DNA from: Henningerozyma blattae CBS 6284
Taxonomy: Eukaryota > Ascomycota > Saccharomycetes > Saccharomycetales > Saccharomycetaceae
Length of the DNA stretch: 64,000 nucleotides
Reading direction: 5' to 3'
Assembly: GCF_000315915.1 (NCBI RefSeq)
Contig: NC_020186.1
Coordinates: forward strand, 248,001-312,000
The number at the start of each line of letters is the position of its first letter. Positions within the stretch are counted from its first letter, which is position 1. The translations under genes and the position numbers were made by a program. Positions 1-9,961 of the stretch are shown here, one piece after another. The notes beneath the pieces are model-generated. The model was given only the letters and a program-made list of their open reading frames with translations. It was not told the DNA's origin and did no database searches.

Positions 1-780
1 TTCAATTTCTTTATCCTTGTTAATTATATGTTCAATAACATTTGTTAATATCTTAGAAGGTGTGCAATCAGTCAATTCTTTCTTCAATCTTGCCTCCATG
101 GACTTTTCATAATTTTTAACAAACTCTAAATATTTTTGTTTCTTGGGATCTGAATTTGGTAAATTTAATAATTTCTTCATTTTGACATCCCAAACTTTTT
201 TTGGATTTTCTCTTGCATTTTTCACATATTTATTCCATAATACAATTTGGATTTTGTCTACTTTCAATGCTTCTTCTAAATTTGGTTTTTTGGCACCTAA
301 CGCCATTAATACTTTCTCTGGAGTGACATGAAATAGGTCACCAGGTTTTAATACATAACCCGGATGCTTAATTTTGATACCATTTACAGTAACATTGCCA
401 TGTAAAATAAACTGTCTTGCTTGTCTAACAGAAGAAGCAAACATAGCTCTAAATAATGCAAAGTCTAATCTCTTTTCTAATACACCGTACGTTTGTAATA
501 AATAAGGTGTATCTGGTACTTTACCACCACGTAAAGATGCATCTAATTGAGCAACAGATTCCAGGGCTGGAGTAAAGGTAGCTTTCCATCTACCTTCAGT
601 TAGGTGTTCACCATGGTATGCTCTTGTTTCTTGTTTTGAAATAAATTTTTGTTGATAAAGAGATTTCGATTTGAAATCTATTCTATTCTTCTTGTAAAGG
701 TTGAATAAATTATATTTATTAAATGAAGTACGTACACGACCCCTAGTCAATGATTTTAACAGTATAGCTTTCTTAGGCAT
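1..780 (-). CDS. NAM9: Mitochondrial small-subunit ribosomal protein uS4m, 3' end beyond window
   Basis: The first 260 residues read without a stop from an ATG at 780. The N-terminus is basic and begins with a [10 protein letters not shown] segment. An S4-type RNA-binding segment lies near residues 100-150, with the motifs [23 protein letters not shown] and [10 protein letters not shown]. This is the family of the mitochondrial uS4 protein (Nam9), which binds 15S rRNA early in small-subunit assembly in the mitochondrial matrix. The S. cerevisiae protein is about 486 residues, so roughly half is missing off the left edge. The gene is divergent from EAF7, and the order NAM9-EAF7-FPR1 matches YNL137C-YNL136W-YNL135C, which supports the call. 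Confidence 0.93.
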   Translation of the reverse strand, partial: MPKKAILLKSLTRGRVRTSFNKYNLFNLYKKNRIDFKSKSLYQQKFISKQETRAYHGEHLTEGRWKATFTPALESVAQLDASLRGGKVPDTPYLLQTYGVLEKRLDFALFRAMFASSVRQARQFILHGNVTVNGIKIKHPGYVLKPGDLFHVTPEKVLMALGAKKPNLEEALKVDKIQIVLWNKYVKNARENPKKVWDVKMKKLLNLPNSDPKKQKYLEFVKNYEKSMEARLKKELTDCTPSKILTNVIEHIINKDKEIE

Positions 781-1124
781 TATGTACTATGTCACTAACT
801 GATACTACTGAAGATACCGAGAAAAACCAATAACTGCAGAATTGTAATAAATCAGTAACGGTATTCTTATTAAGTAATATTTCTTGATTTTGATGACTTT
901 TTATTATTAGAATTTAGAAATTAATTTAGTACTTTTTTTTTCGTAATTATTCGGAAACTTAAATTAAGCGAATAGAAAATAATAAAGGATAGTGTATTGA
1001 TATCACCTATCTGGTATAGCTTAAAAGAAGTATATTATTTTTTATTTTATATTCTTGGCTGAATTACTGTGATAGTTAAAATTTATATTACTATACAGCT
1101 AATATTCAGATAAATATACCAAAT
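781..1124. promoter_or_regulatory. Divergent NAM9/EAF7 intergenic region
   Basis: A 344 bp AT-rich spacer between two divergent start codons, so it must carry both promoters. I see T runs, for example around 935-945, but no factor site I would name with confidence. Confidence 0.5.
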
Positions 1125-2459
1125 ATGGAGCCATCAGAATGGTTAATTGTAGATGAAATCAGACTTTTCCGATGGATATCAGAATTTAAGCCAGCGGGAA
1201 TCAATAAACACTTCCATATGTGTTGTATAGTTGAAAGAATGAATCATCCTGACAAATATCCAGTTACTCTACTTCAAAAGGAAATTATTCGTGCAGGTAG
1301 AGTTTTTACAGCAAATGATATATGGAAGAAAATATCATCACACTATGATTTAAAAGATATGGATAGGATTGAAAATAATTATGCAGTATCATTACAGAGC
1401 AAAGCCAAAAAGTCGAAATCTGATGATATTGATAATGAGTTTAGCATTGGAAATAAATTGGTAAAAGAACGTGATTTTGAACTTCCTTGGTATGAATATG
1501 GTGAAATAAAATTAGCAAATGCAAAACGTTCCAAAATAGAATTAGATGATAATAATAATGAAATTGTTAGACAAAAAACTCCCAAAGTTGAAACCCCTGT
1601 TGAAAAGGAGAATAAAGATAATATTACTAGTGAGAAACCTCCAAGTAAAAAAAACAACTTAGAAAATGAAGTAAGTATATCTGAAAGCAGACCAGTATCA
1701 GATACTAAATCGAGCAAGCTTGACACTCACGGAAATATACCAAGCACTAATGAAAGCACAACAGATACTAAGGAAAAGACATTAGAAACTAAGGAAAGCA
1801 CATCTGATGCTAAAGAAATCACATCAGAGATCAATGAAACTAAATCAGTCACTAAGGAAAATATAACAAACACTAAAAAGAGTTCACCAGATACAAATGA
1901 GAAAATTTCAAAATCTGAAGATGAGCATATATCTATTAAAGGTAAAGACACAGTAAATGTAGCTGCATCGAGTAAAGATACATCATGTGTGGCTTCCTCA
2001 AGTAAAGACACTTATAAGGATGATAAGAATACAGCCAGTGAAGATGCAGAAAATAATTCACCGGTAAATGGAGCTAATTTAAAAACAGCAGATAGCAAGA
2101 TCACAGAAAAAGGCAATGATTCTAATAGTAATACTGTTGAAGAAATTAGTGTGAAAGAAATTGAAAAAGAAGTGGGAGCATCTTCTGACAAAGAAGAAGT
2201 TGAAACGACTAGAAGGACTATAAAACGCAAATTGAGAAGCAACGAAGTTACTGAAAAATCTGACACTAAGAAGACAAAAACTAAAAATGAGAATGACACA
2301 ACAATTAAGGATAAAGACACTGGTGTATTGGAGAATGAAGTTTCTACAAATACTGAACCTATTGAAACTAATATAGATAATAAGAATAAGGATGCTAATG
2401 AAGAAAAGAATGAAAACGATAAAGATAACGAAGATAGTAATAAAAAGGATAGGAAATAA
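1125..2459 (+). CDS. EAF7: NuA4/TINTIN subunit Eaf7, tail apparently lost to frameshifts
   Basis: Eaf7 is a nuclear subunit of the NuA4 histone acetyltransferase and of the Eaf3-Eaf5-Eaf7 (TINTIN) module. The first 85 residues form the conserved core (MEPSEWLIVDEIRLFRWISE, then a KPAGINKHFHM segment and an ANDIWKKISSHYDL segment). The rest is a low-complexity, charged Ser/Thr/Glu/Lys tail with degenerate TKESTSD-like repeats. The open frame ends at 2457-2459 after 444 residues, close to the roughly 425 residues of S. cerevisiae Eaf7. The 860 bases after the stop still look coding, in shifted frames (separate entry). The protein may therefore be a shortened version of a longer ancestral one. 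Position between NAM9 and FPR1 agrees with YNL136W. Confidence 0.9.
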   Translation: MEPSEWLIVDEIRLFRWISEFKPAGINKHFHMCCIVERMNHPDKYPVTLLQKEIIRAGRVFTANDIWKKISSHYDLKDMDRIENNYAVSLQSKAKKSKSDDIDNEFSIGNKLVKERDFELPWYEYGEIKLANAKRSKIELDDNNNEIVRQKTPKVETPVEKENKDNITSEKPPSKKNNLENEVSISESRPVSDTKSSKLDTHGNIPSTNESTTDTKEKTLETKESTSDAKEITSEINETKSVTKENITNTKKSSPDTNEKISKSEDEHISIKGKDTVNVAASSKDTSCVASSSKDTYKDDKNTASEDAENNSPVNGANLKTADSKITEKGNDSNSNTVEEISVKEIEKEVGASSDKEEVETTRRTIKRKLRSNEVTEKSDTKKTKTKNENDTTIKDKDTGVLENEVSTNTEPIETNIDNKNKDANEEKNENDKDNEDSNKKDRK

Positions 2460-3321
2460 ACTAGAAAAGTTGGAAAGAAAAAACTAAGAAAGAGAAGCCA
2501 ATTACTGAGGAATACTAAAATAAAAAGGGAATGATGCGAGTGATGCAGCTAAAAAAGAGGAAGCAATTACTGTTGAAGGTAAAGATAATTTAGAAGAATC
2601 TGCAAATACAAAAAGACACAGAAAATGATACTGAGAAAGATGCAGAGTCACCTAACGTGGAAGCAGCTGAAAGTAAACCAAGGAGAGGGCCAGGCAGGCG
2701 AAGAGGGAGGAAAAGAAAGGTTGGTTTTAGAGGCCGTACAAGTAATAATGAAAATGTTAAAGAAAACAGTAAATCAACTGATAATGCACCAGATAATACA
2801 GATATGGTTTCGAATGATACAGATAATATTGAGAAAGAAGATGAGACTAACACGGATGTTGACAGTACAAGAGAAAGTGTTGAATCTAATAAGGAAGATA
2901 CTAAGGATTTGGCAAAGCATTCAGATTCCAATACTCCTAATACGGAAGTCGAAAATGATAATGAAGAAGAAGATGAGGGAGAATCTGACAAAAAAACGAA
3001 GATGGCATTGATGAAGACGATGATGACGGAGACGATGGAGAATCTAGTCATGAAGACGATCAAGAATCACACAATGAGGATCCTAGTGAAGTTGATGTTG
3101 AAAGTGATACTAATACTAATTCTCCTCCAAAGACTACGACAAGGCGTGGTAGAAAAAGAAAGTACAAGCCTGAGCCACCATCTAGAAGGACGAGACACAG
3201 TACTCCTAGCACACCTTCATCAAAATCTAAACAAACTGGTCCAAAGAAAAGAAGAAAGAAAACTAAAACGGCATCCAATGGGCCAACAAGAGTATCGAGT
3301 AGATTAAGAAATAAGAAGTAA
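2460..3321 (+). pseudogene. Frame-shifted remnant of the EAF7 C-terminal tail
   Basis: Immediately after the EAF7 stop, coding-like sequence continues in changing frames. A short KTKKEKPITEEY piece covers about 2480-2518. GNDASDAAKKEEAITVEGKD covers about 2527-2586. A stop-free segment of about 128 codons covers about 2611-2996 and includes an AT-hook-like KPRRGPGRRRGRKRK. A stop-free segment of about 109 codons covers 2995-3321 and includes TTRRGRKRKYKPEPP; it ends RVSSRLRNKK before a stop at 3319-3321. The composition (acidic and Ser/Thr-rich with basic patches) matches the tail upstream. Each frame change falls at or beside a run of four to seven A residues, such as 2990-2996. The simplest reading is a longer ancestral tail broken by several small indels. 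Assembly error at homopolymers is the alternative. Confidence 0.7.
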
Positions 3322-3718
3322 TAACGTCAAGTTGTGGTAAGATTTCCTACAAGTTGTAACAATATAATACATAATCACTGCATATAATCAAATAGTATAG
3401 CATCTTACAAATCGTGTCTGTAATATTTATAAATTTTATAACCAATTTAAAAATTTGTATCAATCTAATTGATAAACTTGAGATGTATTAGAAAGCAGTT
3501 GGACAAATGGCAGAGTTATTTTTTTTTAAAAACTTTGATTTAGTATTATTGCATCTCAAAACTGAATATTTTTATTTTCAATCTAGTTTTGTTATGATGT
3601 TTAAAAATATATAAAAGAAAGCATATATGTATATATATTTAAATAAAAGAAGGGAAAATGAGCCTTAATATCGTAAACATACAATGCTAAATAAATAAAC
3701 TTAAGAAGTTCAAATCGT
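3322..3718. other. Convergent 3' spacer between EAF7 remnant and FPR1
   Basis: About 400 bp of AT-rich sequence between converging genes. It should hold both 3' ends. TATATA-type stretches near 3605-3640 are the kind used as yeast polyadenylation efficiency elements. No ORF or RNA gene is seen. Confidence 0.4.
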
Positions 3719-4063
3719 TTAGTTAATCTTTAACAATTCAACATCGAAAATCAAAGTAGCATTTGGTGGGATTAATCCTGGGAAACCACGTGGACCATAG
3801 GCGTATGGGCCTGGAATGGTCAATCTAGCCTTTTCACCGACAGATAACTTTGGAATAGCAGCATCCCAACCCTTGATGACTTGACCGACACCAATGTTAC
3901 ATTGGAATGGAGAACCTCTGTCAACAGAAGAGTCGAACTTTTGACCGTTTTCCAAAGTACCAGTGTAGTGGATGGTGACTAAATCACCGACCTTTGGGAA
4001 GTTGCTACCATCACCTGGGGTCAATCTATCGATTTTAACATTACCTTCAATAACTTCGGACAT
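3719..4063 (-). CDS. FPR1: FKBP12-type peptidyl-prolyl cis-trans isomerase
   Basis: A 114-residue single-domain FKBP, the usual full length. It catalyses proline isomerisation and is the receptor for rapamycin and FK506 in the cytosol and nucleus. Visible family motifs are [38 protein letters not shown] (with the Trp at the base of the drug pocket), [15 protein letters not shown] and the closing [11 protein letters not shown]. The start is an ATG at 4063 directly before MSEVIEGNV. Order and strand match YNL135C. Codons in this gene look strongly biased (GGT, GAC, CCA, TTG), as expected for an abundant protein; that bias is inferred by eye. Confidence 0.97.
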   Translation of the reverse strand: MSEVIEGNVKIDRLTPGDGSNFPKVGDLVTIHYTGTLENGQKFDSSVDRGSPFQCNIGVGQVIKGWDAAIPKLSVGEKARLTIPGPYAYGPRGFPGLIPPNATLIFDVELLKIN

Positions 4064-5860
4064 TTTTGATTACTTTGTTGTTGTTTGCTACAACTTTGAT
4101 ACTAACTATTAAACCTGTTCAAATCTTGGTTTCCTTTCTTTATATGCTTCTCAGTAATTTATTTTCAAATTTTCGACATGGTGGCGCTAGTGTTACCCGG
4201 TCTCCCCACACAACTAAGCTTACTTCACGCCTTGTAGAGTTTATCATCATCACATTGCCTAAATTTTCTTGGGGAACTCCAGTTCAATGGAGTTTATACT
4301 TTCTCGAACGTTATCATTGTATCAACCAGATCTTGCTATTGACGAGGAGTAATAACATATTCTGTTTGAGAGCTGTTCCTTATTTCCTTTACTCTTTTGG
4401 ACGAAATTTTCAATTCCAAAAATGTCTGTCATTTGAAATTTTTCACTCTCTCCTAAAAGGTAAATGGCCTCGAATGAAATACTTTTTAGAGAGGCCAAGT
4501 TGAAAGCGGAAATCAAAGAAAATGGCAGACGTCTTGCAAACACTGAAAGGGGTATTAGACAATTTGTAGGACAAAATCGGTTGATGTATTTCAGCCATTA
4601 ACACTCTAGAAGGAGTTGATACTCCTTTGAGTATTGTAATGGAAATGGACGTCTTTAAAGGATACTCCATCTAAAAGGAACAGTGTCTTTTCCAAGCAAT
4701 CGAGTGAAGATGATTTTGGCCATGGCCATGACAAAAAAGCGATTTTAATGTCACCCCTAACACGTAGGGAGAATTTAGCTCATTAGCTATGTTTCTAGTT
4801 CTGTTACTCTTGTTGTAATTCTTCATGTGATCCCTCTTGTAATTAGTCTGTTCTCTTCTTTAGGAACTAGCCGAAAGAATCAGATGGCACGTAAGATAAT
4901 GAATAGGAAACGATGGGCCGTATTACAAGGTAAATTGAGGGACGCTTTTCCTTTCTAAGAAGCTCTCGAGAAATACCATGTCCTCATTACGGTAATCACG
5001 GATAAACCAGTTCATTACTGCATCTGAATATTTGTTCTTCATGATCTAAAATAGAATTCATTTTGTCATCGCTCTTGTTTCAATGTGGGCGGTTAAGAGC
5101 TTAGTAGGGGTAGGTGTCATTCAAGGATAAAGTAATGTGCTATAAAGTTTGCTTCGACCATCTCTACGGATTCTATATTTCTTTTTTTTTAATTATCCTT
5201 GTTTGTGACTATGAGGCAAACTGAAAAAAAAATAAGTCTTCAATACATTCTCAGATTGACATTCCGTAATTTGGGTGTAAGGCCTACACGGGATCATTCC
5301 GCTTTGTTCAGTTTCGTATTATCATCGTCACTATAACTATTAAGTCTATCCCAAGGGGAATCACACGAAGGTGAAAAAAATAATGGGGTACATTATGGTC
5401 TCAACGTTTTCCACTTTGATCTGTTTACGTGACAAAAAGAGGATATATGATTGGTAATCTTAATGAAATGTATTGAAATATGGGGCAAGTGCTCAATATA
5501 CTACTATAGAGAGTAACGGTCTATCAGTTGAGGCTTATTTTAATTTGAAATTCTTTAGTATACCGGCACGTATTTTCTTTTATTTTTTTTTCCTTGGACT
5601 CTTGATGAACAAAATACAGATTTTTCTCCTTGATTACTTCATGATTGTGAATATCAGACTCCAATTTAATATAAATACAGATTGTTGGACGTTGTTTAAT
5701 TAATTATGTGTATTTAGTTATTTTCATTTCCTTTTTATAGGAAGTAAATAAACACACTCCATAATACCCAAATTATTTCTGTATAATATACTATACAGTA
5801 TAGTCTTTAATAAATAATTTCAATAAAAAATTAAAAAAATAAAAAATTAAATCAGAAAGA
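4064..5860. other. Long non-coding stretch between FPR1 and wall-protein gene
   Basis: A 1.8 kb stretch with no credible ORF. The reading frames here are short, and the longest (4066-4503, plus strand) lacks an ATG start. It must hold the FPR1 promoter and a long upstream region for the gene at 5861. S. cerevisiae has YNL134C, FYV6, KRE33 and TOM22 at this position, and I recognise no remnant of them. A near-palindrome around TATAATATACTATA lies at about 5780-5795, roughly 70 bp before the downstream ATG, and may act as its TATA region. Confidence 0.4.
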
Positions 5861-7378
5861 ATGGTTCAAGTTCAGAAAACAGCTGTTTTTTCTTTGTTAT
5901 GCGCTTTACCACAAGTCATTGATGCTGCTAAATCAAACCCAAAAAATGACAATTTGGCTTACAAACAACTTGCTGGGCAGAATGGTACTGTAACTTCTGA
6001 GGAATCATTCACATCTACAGTTCCAATTAGTCCATCAGTACCTGTCACCTCACCTTCAAGTCAAACAGAAACTCAAGTTTCTACTGGAGAAACTTTAACC
6101 ACTCCAATTTCTTTGACAACGCTTTCTAGTTCTTCCATTCAAACCTCAATATTTACTTCTGGTGAACCACAATCGATTCCGTCGAATAGTGTGTCAACAG
6201 CATCTACTCAAGAATCTGTTTCAGGTACTAGCCAAAATTCAGTGTCTACTACTCTAAGTGGTGTATCTTCCGAATCTAGTAAATCTCTTGAAACAACAAA
6301 TATTGAATCAACTGATTCTTCTGAAACTACTCAAATGAGTGAGACTGGTAGTGCCAAAACTACGTCAACTGGTACTGAAAAGACAACCAAAACTACAAAT
6401 GAAAAGACTACAACTGTTCAGTTTGCTTCTGCTGCTGTTGCTAAAACCTCTGTTGCTGGTATGTTGAACGATGTGGCTAATATTACCATGGAAAGTTCCG
6501 ATAATTCAACTGCTAGTGCTGCATGGACTTTTATTTCTCCAAATACACAGCAAAGAGTGAATTTAACATCTTTAGGTGGTAATGTAAGTTGGACTGGGTT
6601 CGGTCCTTGGGTATATATTTGGTCCACTAATGGTACAAATGTTACTGCTATCAACATGAGCGACCCATCAACCTTACCATCCAATGGTACTTGGGTTATC
6701 GCTACTCCACATTCCAATTCTACCATTGAAAGTGTTCCAAATGGTACTATTTGGACTGGTAGTTGTGGTTCTTCTTCTGGTTGTAAATGGAATACATCCA
6801 AAGTTGGTACTAAAGCATGGAACACTACTTGGTGGGTTAATTCTTCAACTACTAATGAATATTACTGGTGGAATTGGTTTTTATGGAGTATCTCTCAACA
6901 ATCTAATTCTGAATCATCTACAACTGAAATTTTTCAAGGTGGTGAAAGAGAATCGAATGAAGATAATGTTGCAGGCAGCCATGTCCAAGGTTCTGGTTTG
7001 TTCGGTTTAGGTGGTCACGGTGTTTGGAACTCATCATCATGGGCAAGTGGTGGCAATTGGGGGAACGTTTCTGTTATCCTAAATCAAACAACTACATGTC
7101 GTAACGGTACATTACCAGGTCCAAATGGCACTGTTATATCTTGTCCATGGGTTCATACAAGTGTGGAAGAAACCAGTACTGTTGAGACAACTCCTGCTCA
7201 AACTAATACCCTTGAAACTAATGTTACAACACTACCATGGTTCTTAAATGGTACCCTGTTGAGTGAATTAAATGAAACCTTGTTTGTTAGAGATTTGGAA
7301 TATGTCGATGCTTCTAATTCTTTGAAAATACCAACCTGGACTGCAGTAGTAGGCCTATTGGTATCATGTTTAATTTAA
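5861..7378 (+). CDS. Putative secreted GPI-anchored cell-wall protein, Trp- and N-glycosylation-rich
   Basis: 505 residues, not recognised as a named protein. The N-terminus (MVQVQKTAVFSLLCALPQVIDA) looks like a signal peptide. Residues about 40-190 form a Ser/Thr-rich region with many SVST, TSTG and TTK stretches, typical of O-mannosylated stalks. Residues about 200-450 are unusual: rich in Trp (for example TTWWVNSS and YYWWNWFLW) and dense in N-x-S/T sequons, many reading NGT, with several Cys (SCGSSSGCKW, TTCRNG, VISCPW). The C-terminus ends in a short hydrophobic stretch (TWTAVVGLLVSCLI) after a DASNS segment, consistent with a GPI-attachment signal. A role as a wall mannoprotein or adhesin is inference. 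It sits where the S. cerevisiae chromosome XIV block has lost synteny. Confidence 0.7.
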   Translation: MVQVQKTAVFSLLCALPQVIDAAKSNPKNDNLAYKQLAGQNGTVTSEESFTSTVPISPSVPVTSPSSQTETQVSTGETLTTPISLTTLSSSSIQTSIFTSGEPQSIPSNSVSTASTQESVSGTSQNSVSTTLSGVSSESSKSLETTNIESTDSSETTQMSETGSAKTTSTGTEKTTKTTNEKTTTVQFASAAVAKTSVAGMLNDVANITMESSDNSTASAAWTFISPNTQQRVNLTSLGGNVSWTGFGPWVYIWSTNGTNVTAINMSDPSTLPSNGTWVIATPHSNSTIESVPNGTIWTGSCGSSSGCKWNTSKVGTKAWNTTWWVNSSTTNEYYWWNWFLWSISQQSNSESSTTEIFQGGERESNEDNVAGSHVQGSGLFGLGGHGVWNSSSWASGGNWGNVSVILNQTTTCRNGTLPGPNGTVISCPWVHTSVEETSTVETTPAQTNTLETNVTTLPWFLNGTLLSELNETLFVRDLEYVDASNSLKIPTWTAVVGLLVSCLI

Positions 7379-7782
7379 TTGACTTTCTGTTAAAAATTTA
7401 GATTTTTAACCATTTGAGTGTCTATATATAAGATGCTATTTTCTAACTTTTGTACTATTCTTTCTTCGACGATTCTTAGTTCTATTTAAATTCTATATTA
7501 TTTGTATTTCTTCTAATACCCATACTAATTCACCGTTATTATTAATTGTTTTTGTTATTCTAAATCTATATACTGAATAGCAAGGCTAGTGATATTTATG
7601 ATTTTTTTCTATTATGAGATAGTAGGGTTGTATTACTCTATAAATTTAATATCAATTTTTGTTATTTATTAATTATTCTTTGTTAAAAATATTATATTAG
7701 TAATTTGTAGCCACAGTTTGTCTATTTTTTATTTGCTCCATGTACTGACATCCAGTAAACATTTAATAATTCAAGCGATAAA
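7379..7782. other. Convergent 3' spacer
   Basis: About 400 bp of AT-rich sequence between the 3' ends of the wall-protein gene and EPT1. TATATA-like stretches (about 7424-7429 and 7568-7573) could serve in 3' end formation. Nothing else seen. Confidence 0.4.
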
Positions 7783-8952
7783 CTAAACATTCTTTGGGTG
7801 CTTAATCGACAATGCATAAACATCTAAATAAGTGGTAAATTCATAAATCACTTCATTAATAAACATTGCGTGAATGCCAAGTGCTAAACCAAACCCACAA
7901 CCTGTTAACATCATGATAACTAAATTTGAATCCAGTTTATAGTAAGATATTAAAATTTTATACAGCCCAAGTTGGAAGAGAGGGATATAAGAGACTAACC
8001 CCATAGTTGGGAAAGGTTGTAATGTAAGATGGGCTACAATAATACGTCCTACCATGAAAGCTATAATTAGCCCGCTCATTAAAATAAATGGTAAATTAAT
8101 AATGCGTTGATCAACTAATATCAATAGCATAATTGACACATAGAATCCAATAAATGGTACTAAGCCGACTTGCTGGTTTTGAATTATTGCACTATTGTTG
8201 GTGTTGGTAGGGTCGGATGTAGTATGGTTATCATAATAAGATTGTACATTTTTTATACTTGTATACACATTGAATGCAATTGCAATTCCCACTAAAATAT
8301 AAATAAAGCATACAAATTCAACGGTAATTGTGCCTAATTGAATTAAGGGGAGATGCCATGGAATTTCAAAACCAAAAAGTCCTTTTAATAAGAAAAGTAT
8401 AGTAATAGATAATATACCTTCAACAGGGCCCGAGAATGAACTTAGATATAATTTCTGAGTATAATATTCTTCCCAAGTTGACAAATAGAAATTTAATAGC
8501 AACCCAAATTGAAGCAAAGGAAATAACCAAGTATATCCCATTTTGAAAGCAGAACAAAATGGTAGCATAGAGAGTGTTGTATTTATAGAATCGATACAAT
8601 GATCAAACAATTCGCCTAATGGACCTGATTGTCCAATACGTCTAGCGTGTAACCCATCACATGCATCAAATGTTTGATACAAAAATAATCCTAAAGCATA
8701 CGAGTAAAATGTCCATGTTGGAGACGATTGTGTTAAAGTTGGGTCGTAATACAGCACAGTAATATCATTAATTAAAATAAAGGCAAAACCTGATAATGTG
8801 ATCAAATTTGGAGCCATATTTCGGGGGAAAATGGTAGCCGTTTTTCTCCAAAATGGGCCTAGGACATATTGACTTATTAATGAATGGTCTTCACTTTGAT
8901 ATTTGTAATTCTTTAAATTGTTGATAGCAGATTGTGGAATAAAATATCCCAT
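7783..8952 (-). CDS. EPT1: CDP-alcohol phosphotransferase (ethanolamine/choline phosphotransferase)
   Basis: 389 residues, full length for the Ept1/Cpt1 family. It makes phosphatidylethanolamine or phosphatidylcholine from diacylglycerol and CDP-ethanolamine or CDP-choline in ER/Golgi membranes (Kennedy pathway). The complete catalytic motif DG-x2-AR-x8-G-x3-D-x3-D is present at residues 99-121 (D99, G100, A103, R104, G113, D117, D121). Several hydrophobic membrane spans surround and follow it. CIA2 lies directly upstream on the same strand, exactly as YHR122W-YHR123W, and stretches such as LSGFAFI and FSGPVEGIL resemble Ept1. CPT1 (YNL130C) is the alternative ohnolog name. The ORF is continuous from its N-terminal ATG; the S. 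cerevisiae genes have a 5' intron. Confidence 0.93.
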   Translation of the reverse strand: MGYFIPQSAINNLKNYKYQSEDHSLISQYVLGPFWRKTATIFPRNMAPNLITLSGFAFILINDITVLYYDPTLTQSSPTWTFYSYALGLFLYQTFDACDGLHARRIGQSGPLGELFDHCIDSINTTLSMLPFCSAFKMGYTWLFPLLQFGLLLNFYLSTWEEYYTQKLYLSSFSGPVEGILSITILFLLKGLFGFEIPWHLPLIQLGTITVEFVCFIYILVGIAIAFNVYTSIKNVQSYYDNHTTSDPTNTNNSAIIQNQQVGLVPFIGFYVSIMLLILVDQRIINLPFILMSGLIIAFMVGRIIVAHLTLQPFPTMGLVSYIPLFQLGLYKILISYYKLDSNLVIMMLTGCGFGLALGIHAMFINEVIYEFTTYLDVYALSIKHPKNV

Positions 8953-9268
8953 TTCAAAAACTATTACTATTTTAGTATATTTTTCTTATAATTTTACCAA
9001 TAATTTTGCAATTCTTAATTACAATTCACAAATGTGTCACTTTTTTTTTAGGTTTCGGCTTCATCCAGGGTCCCTAATTGCAGATCACCAGAATCGGGGT
9101 ATGTTTAAAGAATGTAAAGATCTTGTATTGAAAGTTAAGATTCAGTTTTGGCATAAAAAAGATGAATAGTTAATATAAGTAAGAAATGAAAAGTATATAA
9201 GAGGTACTTAATTTACATTAGAGATTGGTGTGAGTGGATTTATAATAAAAAAAATAAAATTAATTTAT
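8953..9268. promoter_or_regulatory. EPT1 promoter / CIA2 3' region
   Basis: A 316 bp spacer between two minus-strand genes. It carries T-rich stretches and no named site. The plus-strand frame here (about 8918-9169) has no homology that I recognise. Confidence 0.4.
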
Positions 9269-9961
9269 TTATTTGCAAGTGCTTAACATGTTGGAAACAA
9301 CATTTAATAACTGTTCATTTTCACAAGCAGCAGTTACACGCTCCTTATCGTTTAATTGTTTGTTTACTTGATTTTCACTTTGATGAGTGCCCTTCTTTAA
9401 TAGAATTGTAATTCTAAATCTTGGTGGTAATGCTCTCTCTAATCTTACTCTTATTCCAAGACCAATTAATGTAGCTAAAGAACAATGAGTAATAGTTGGA
9501 GTTATATGAATAACAACTTCAGCCATTTCTTTTTGGTTTCCTGTGTCATGAACTTGAATATCTTCCAAATTAACAATAGATAATTGACCCAAAGTTAAAG
9601 GATGTTCTGGATCTTGAATGTATGCCGTAAGATCGTAAATTTCTTGAGCATCAATAGGATCTATCGTGTCCTGGATAAGATGTGTAGATTGTGTGAGTGA
9701 TTTAAGATTTTCATCGGATTCTTCATCTGATGTTGATTCCGTTATAGAATTCAGAAGTAATAATCTATCTAATAATTCAACATCCTTCAGGACTTGGGAT
9801 TCTAAGGATCTATCCATCTTTAGTAATAATTTTCTTCTTTCCAATCCATTTTTATTTTGTATACCATTTGATAGATAATTATTCAATTCATCATCTTCTT
9901 CTCTTGTTGGAAGTTGGTTTGTTTCCAATACATCAGGATTTTCATTTAAATAATCAGACAT
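9269..9961 (-). CDS. CIA2: Cytosolic iron-sulfur assembly factor Cia2 (MIP18 family)
   Basis: 230 residues. Cia2 is part of the CIA targeting complex with Cia1 and Met18, which inserts Fe-S clusters into cytosolic and nuclear apoproteins. An acidic N-terminal region (about 1-105) is followed by the MIP18/DUF59 domain, with IYDLTAYIQDPEHPLTLGQL, the ITPTITHCSLATLIGLGIRV core and RFRITILLKKGTH. The conserved reactive Cys lies in TAACENEQL (C213 by count). Length and C-terminus match S. cerevisiae Cia2. It precedes EPT1 on the same strand, as in YHR122W-YHR123W. Confidence 0.95.
   Translation of the reverse strand: MSDYLNENPDVLETNQLPTREEDDELNNYLSNGIQNKNGLERRKLLLKMDRSLESQVLKDVELLDRLLLLNSITESTSDEESDENLKSLTQSTHLIQDTIDPIDAQEIYDLTAYIQDPEHPLTLGQLSIVNLEDIQVHDTGNQKEMAEVVIHITPTITHCSLATLIGLGIRVRLERALPPRFRITILLKKGTHQSENQVNKQLNDKERVTAACENEQLLNVVSNMLSTCK

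Noticed and set aside
4099..4105. TACTAAC, a branch-point-like sequence upstream of FPR1
   Set aside because: It lies on the plus strand while FPR1 is on the minus strand, and no matching GTATGT site or split gene is present; no protein-gene intron was found in the window.
4066..4503. 145-codon open frame upstream of FPR1
   Set aside because: It starts at a non-ATG codon directly behind the FPR1 start and has no recognisable domain; it is promoter sequence.
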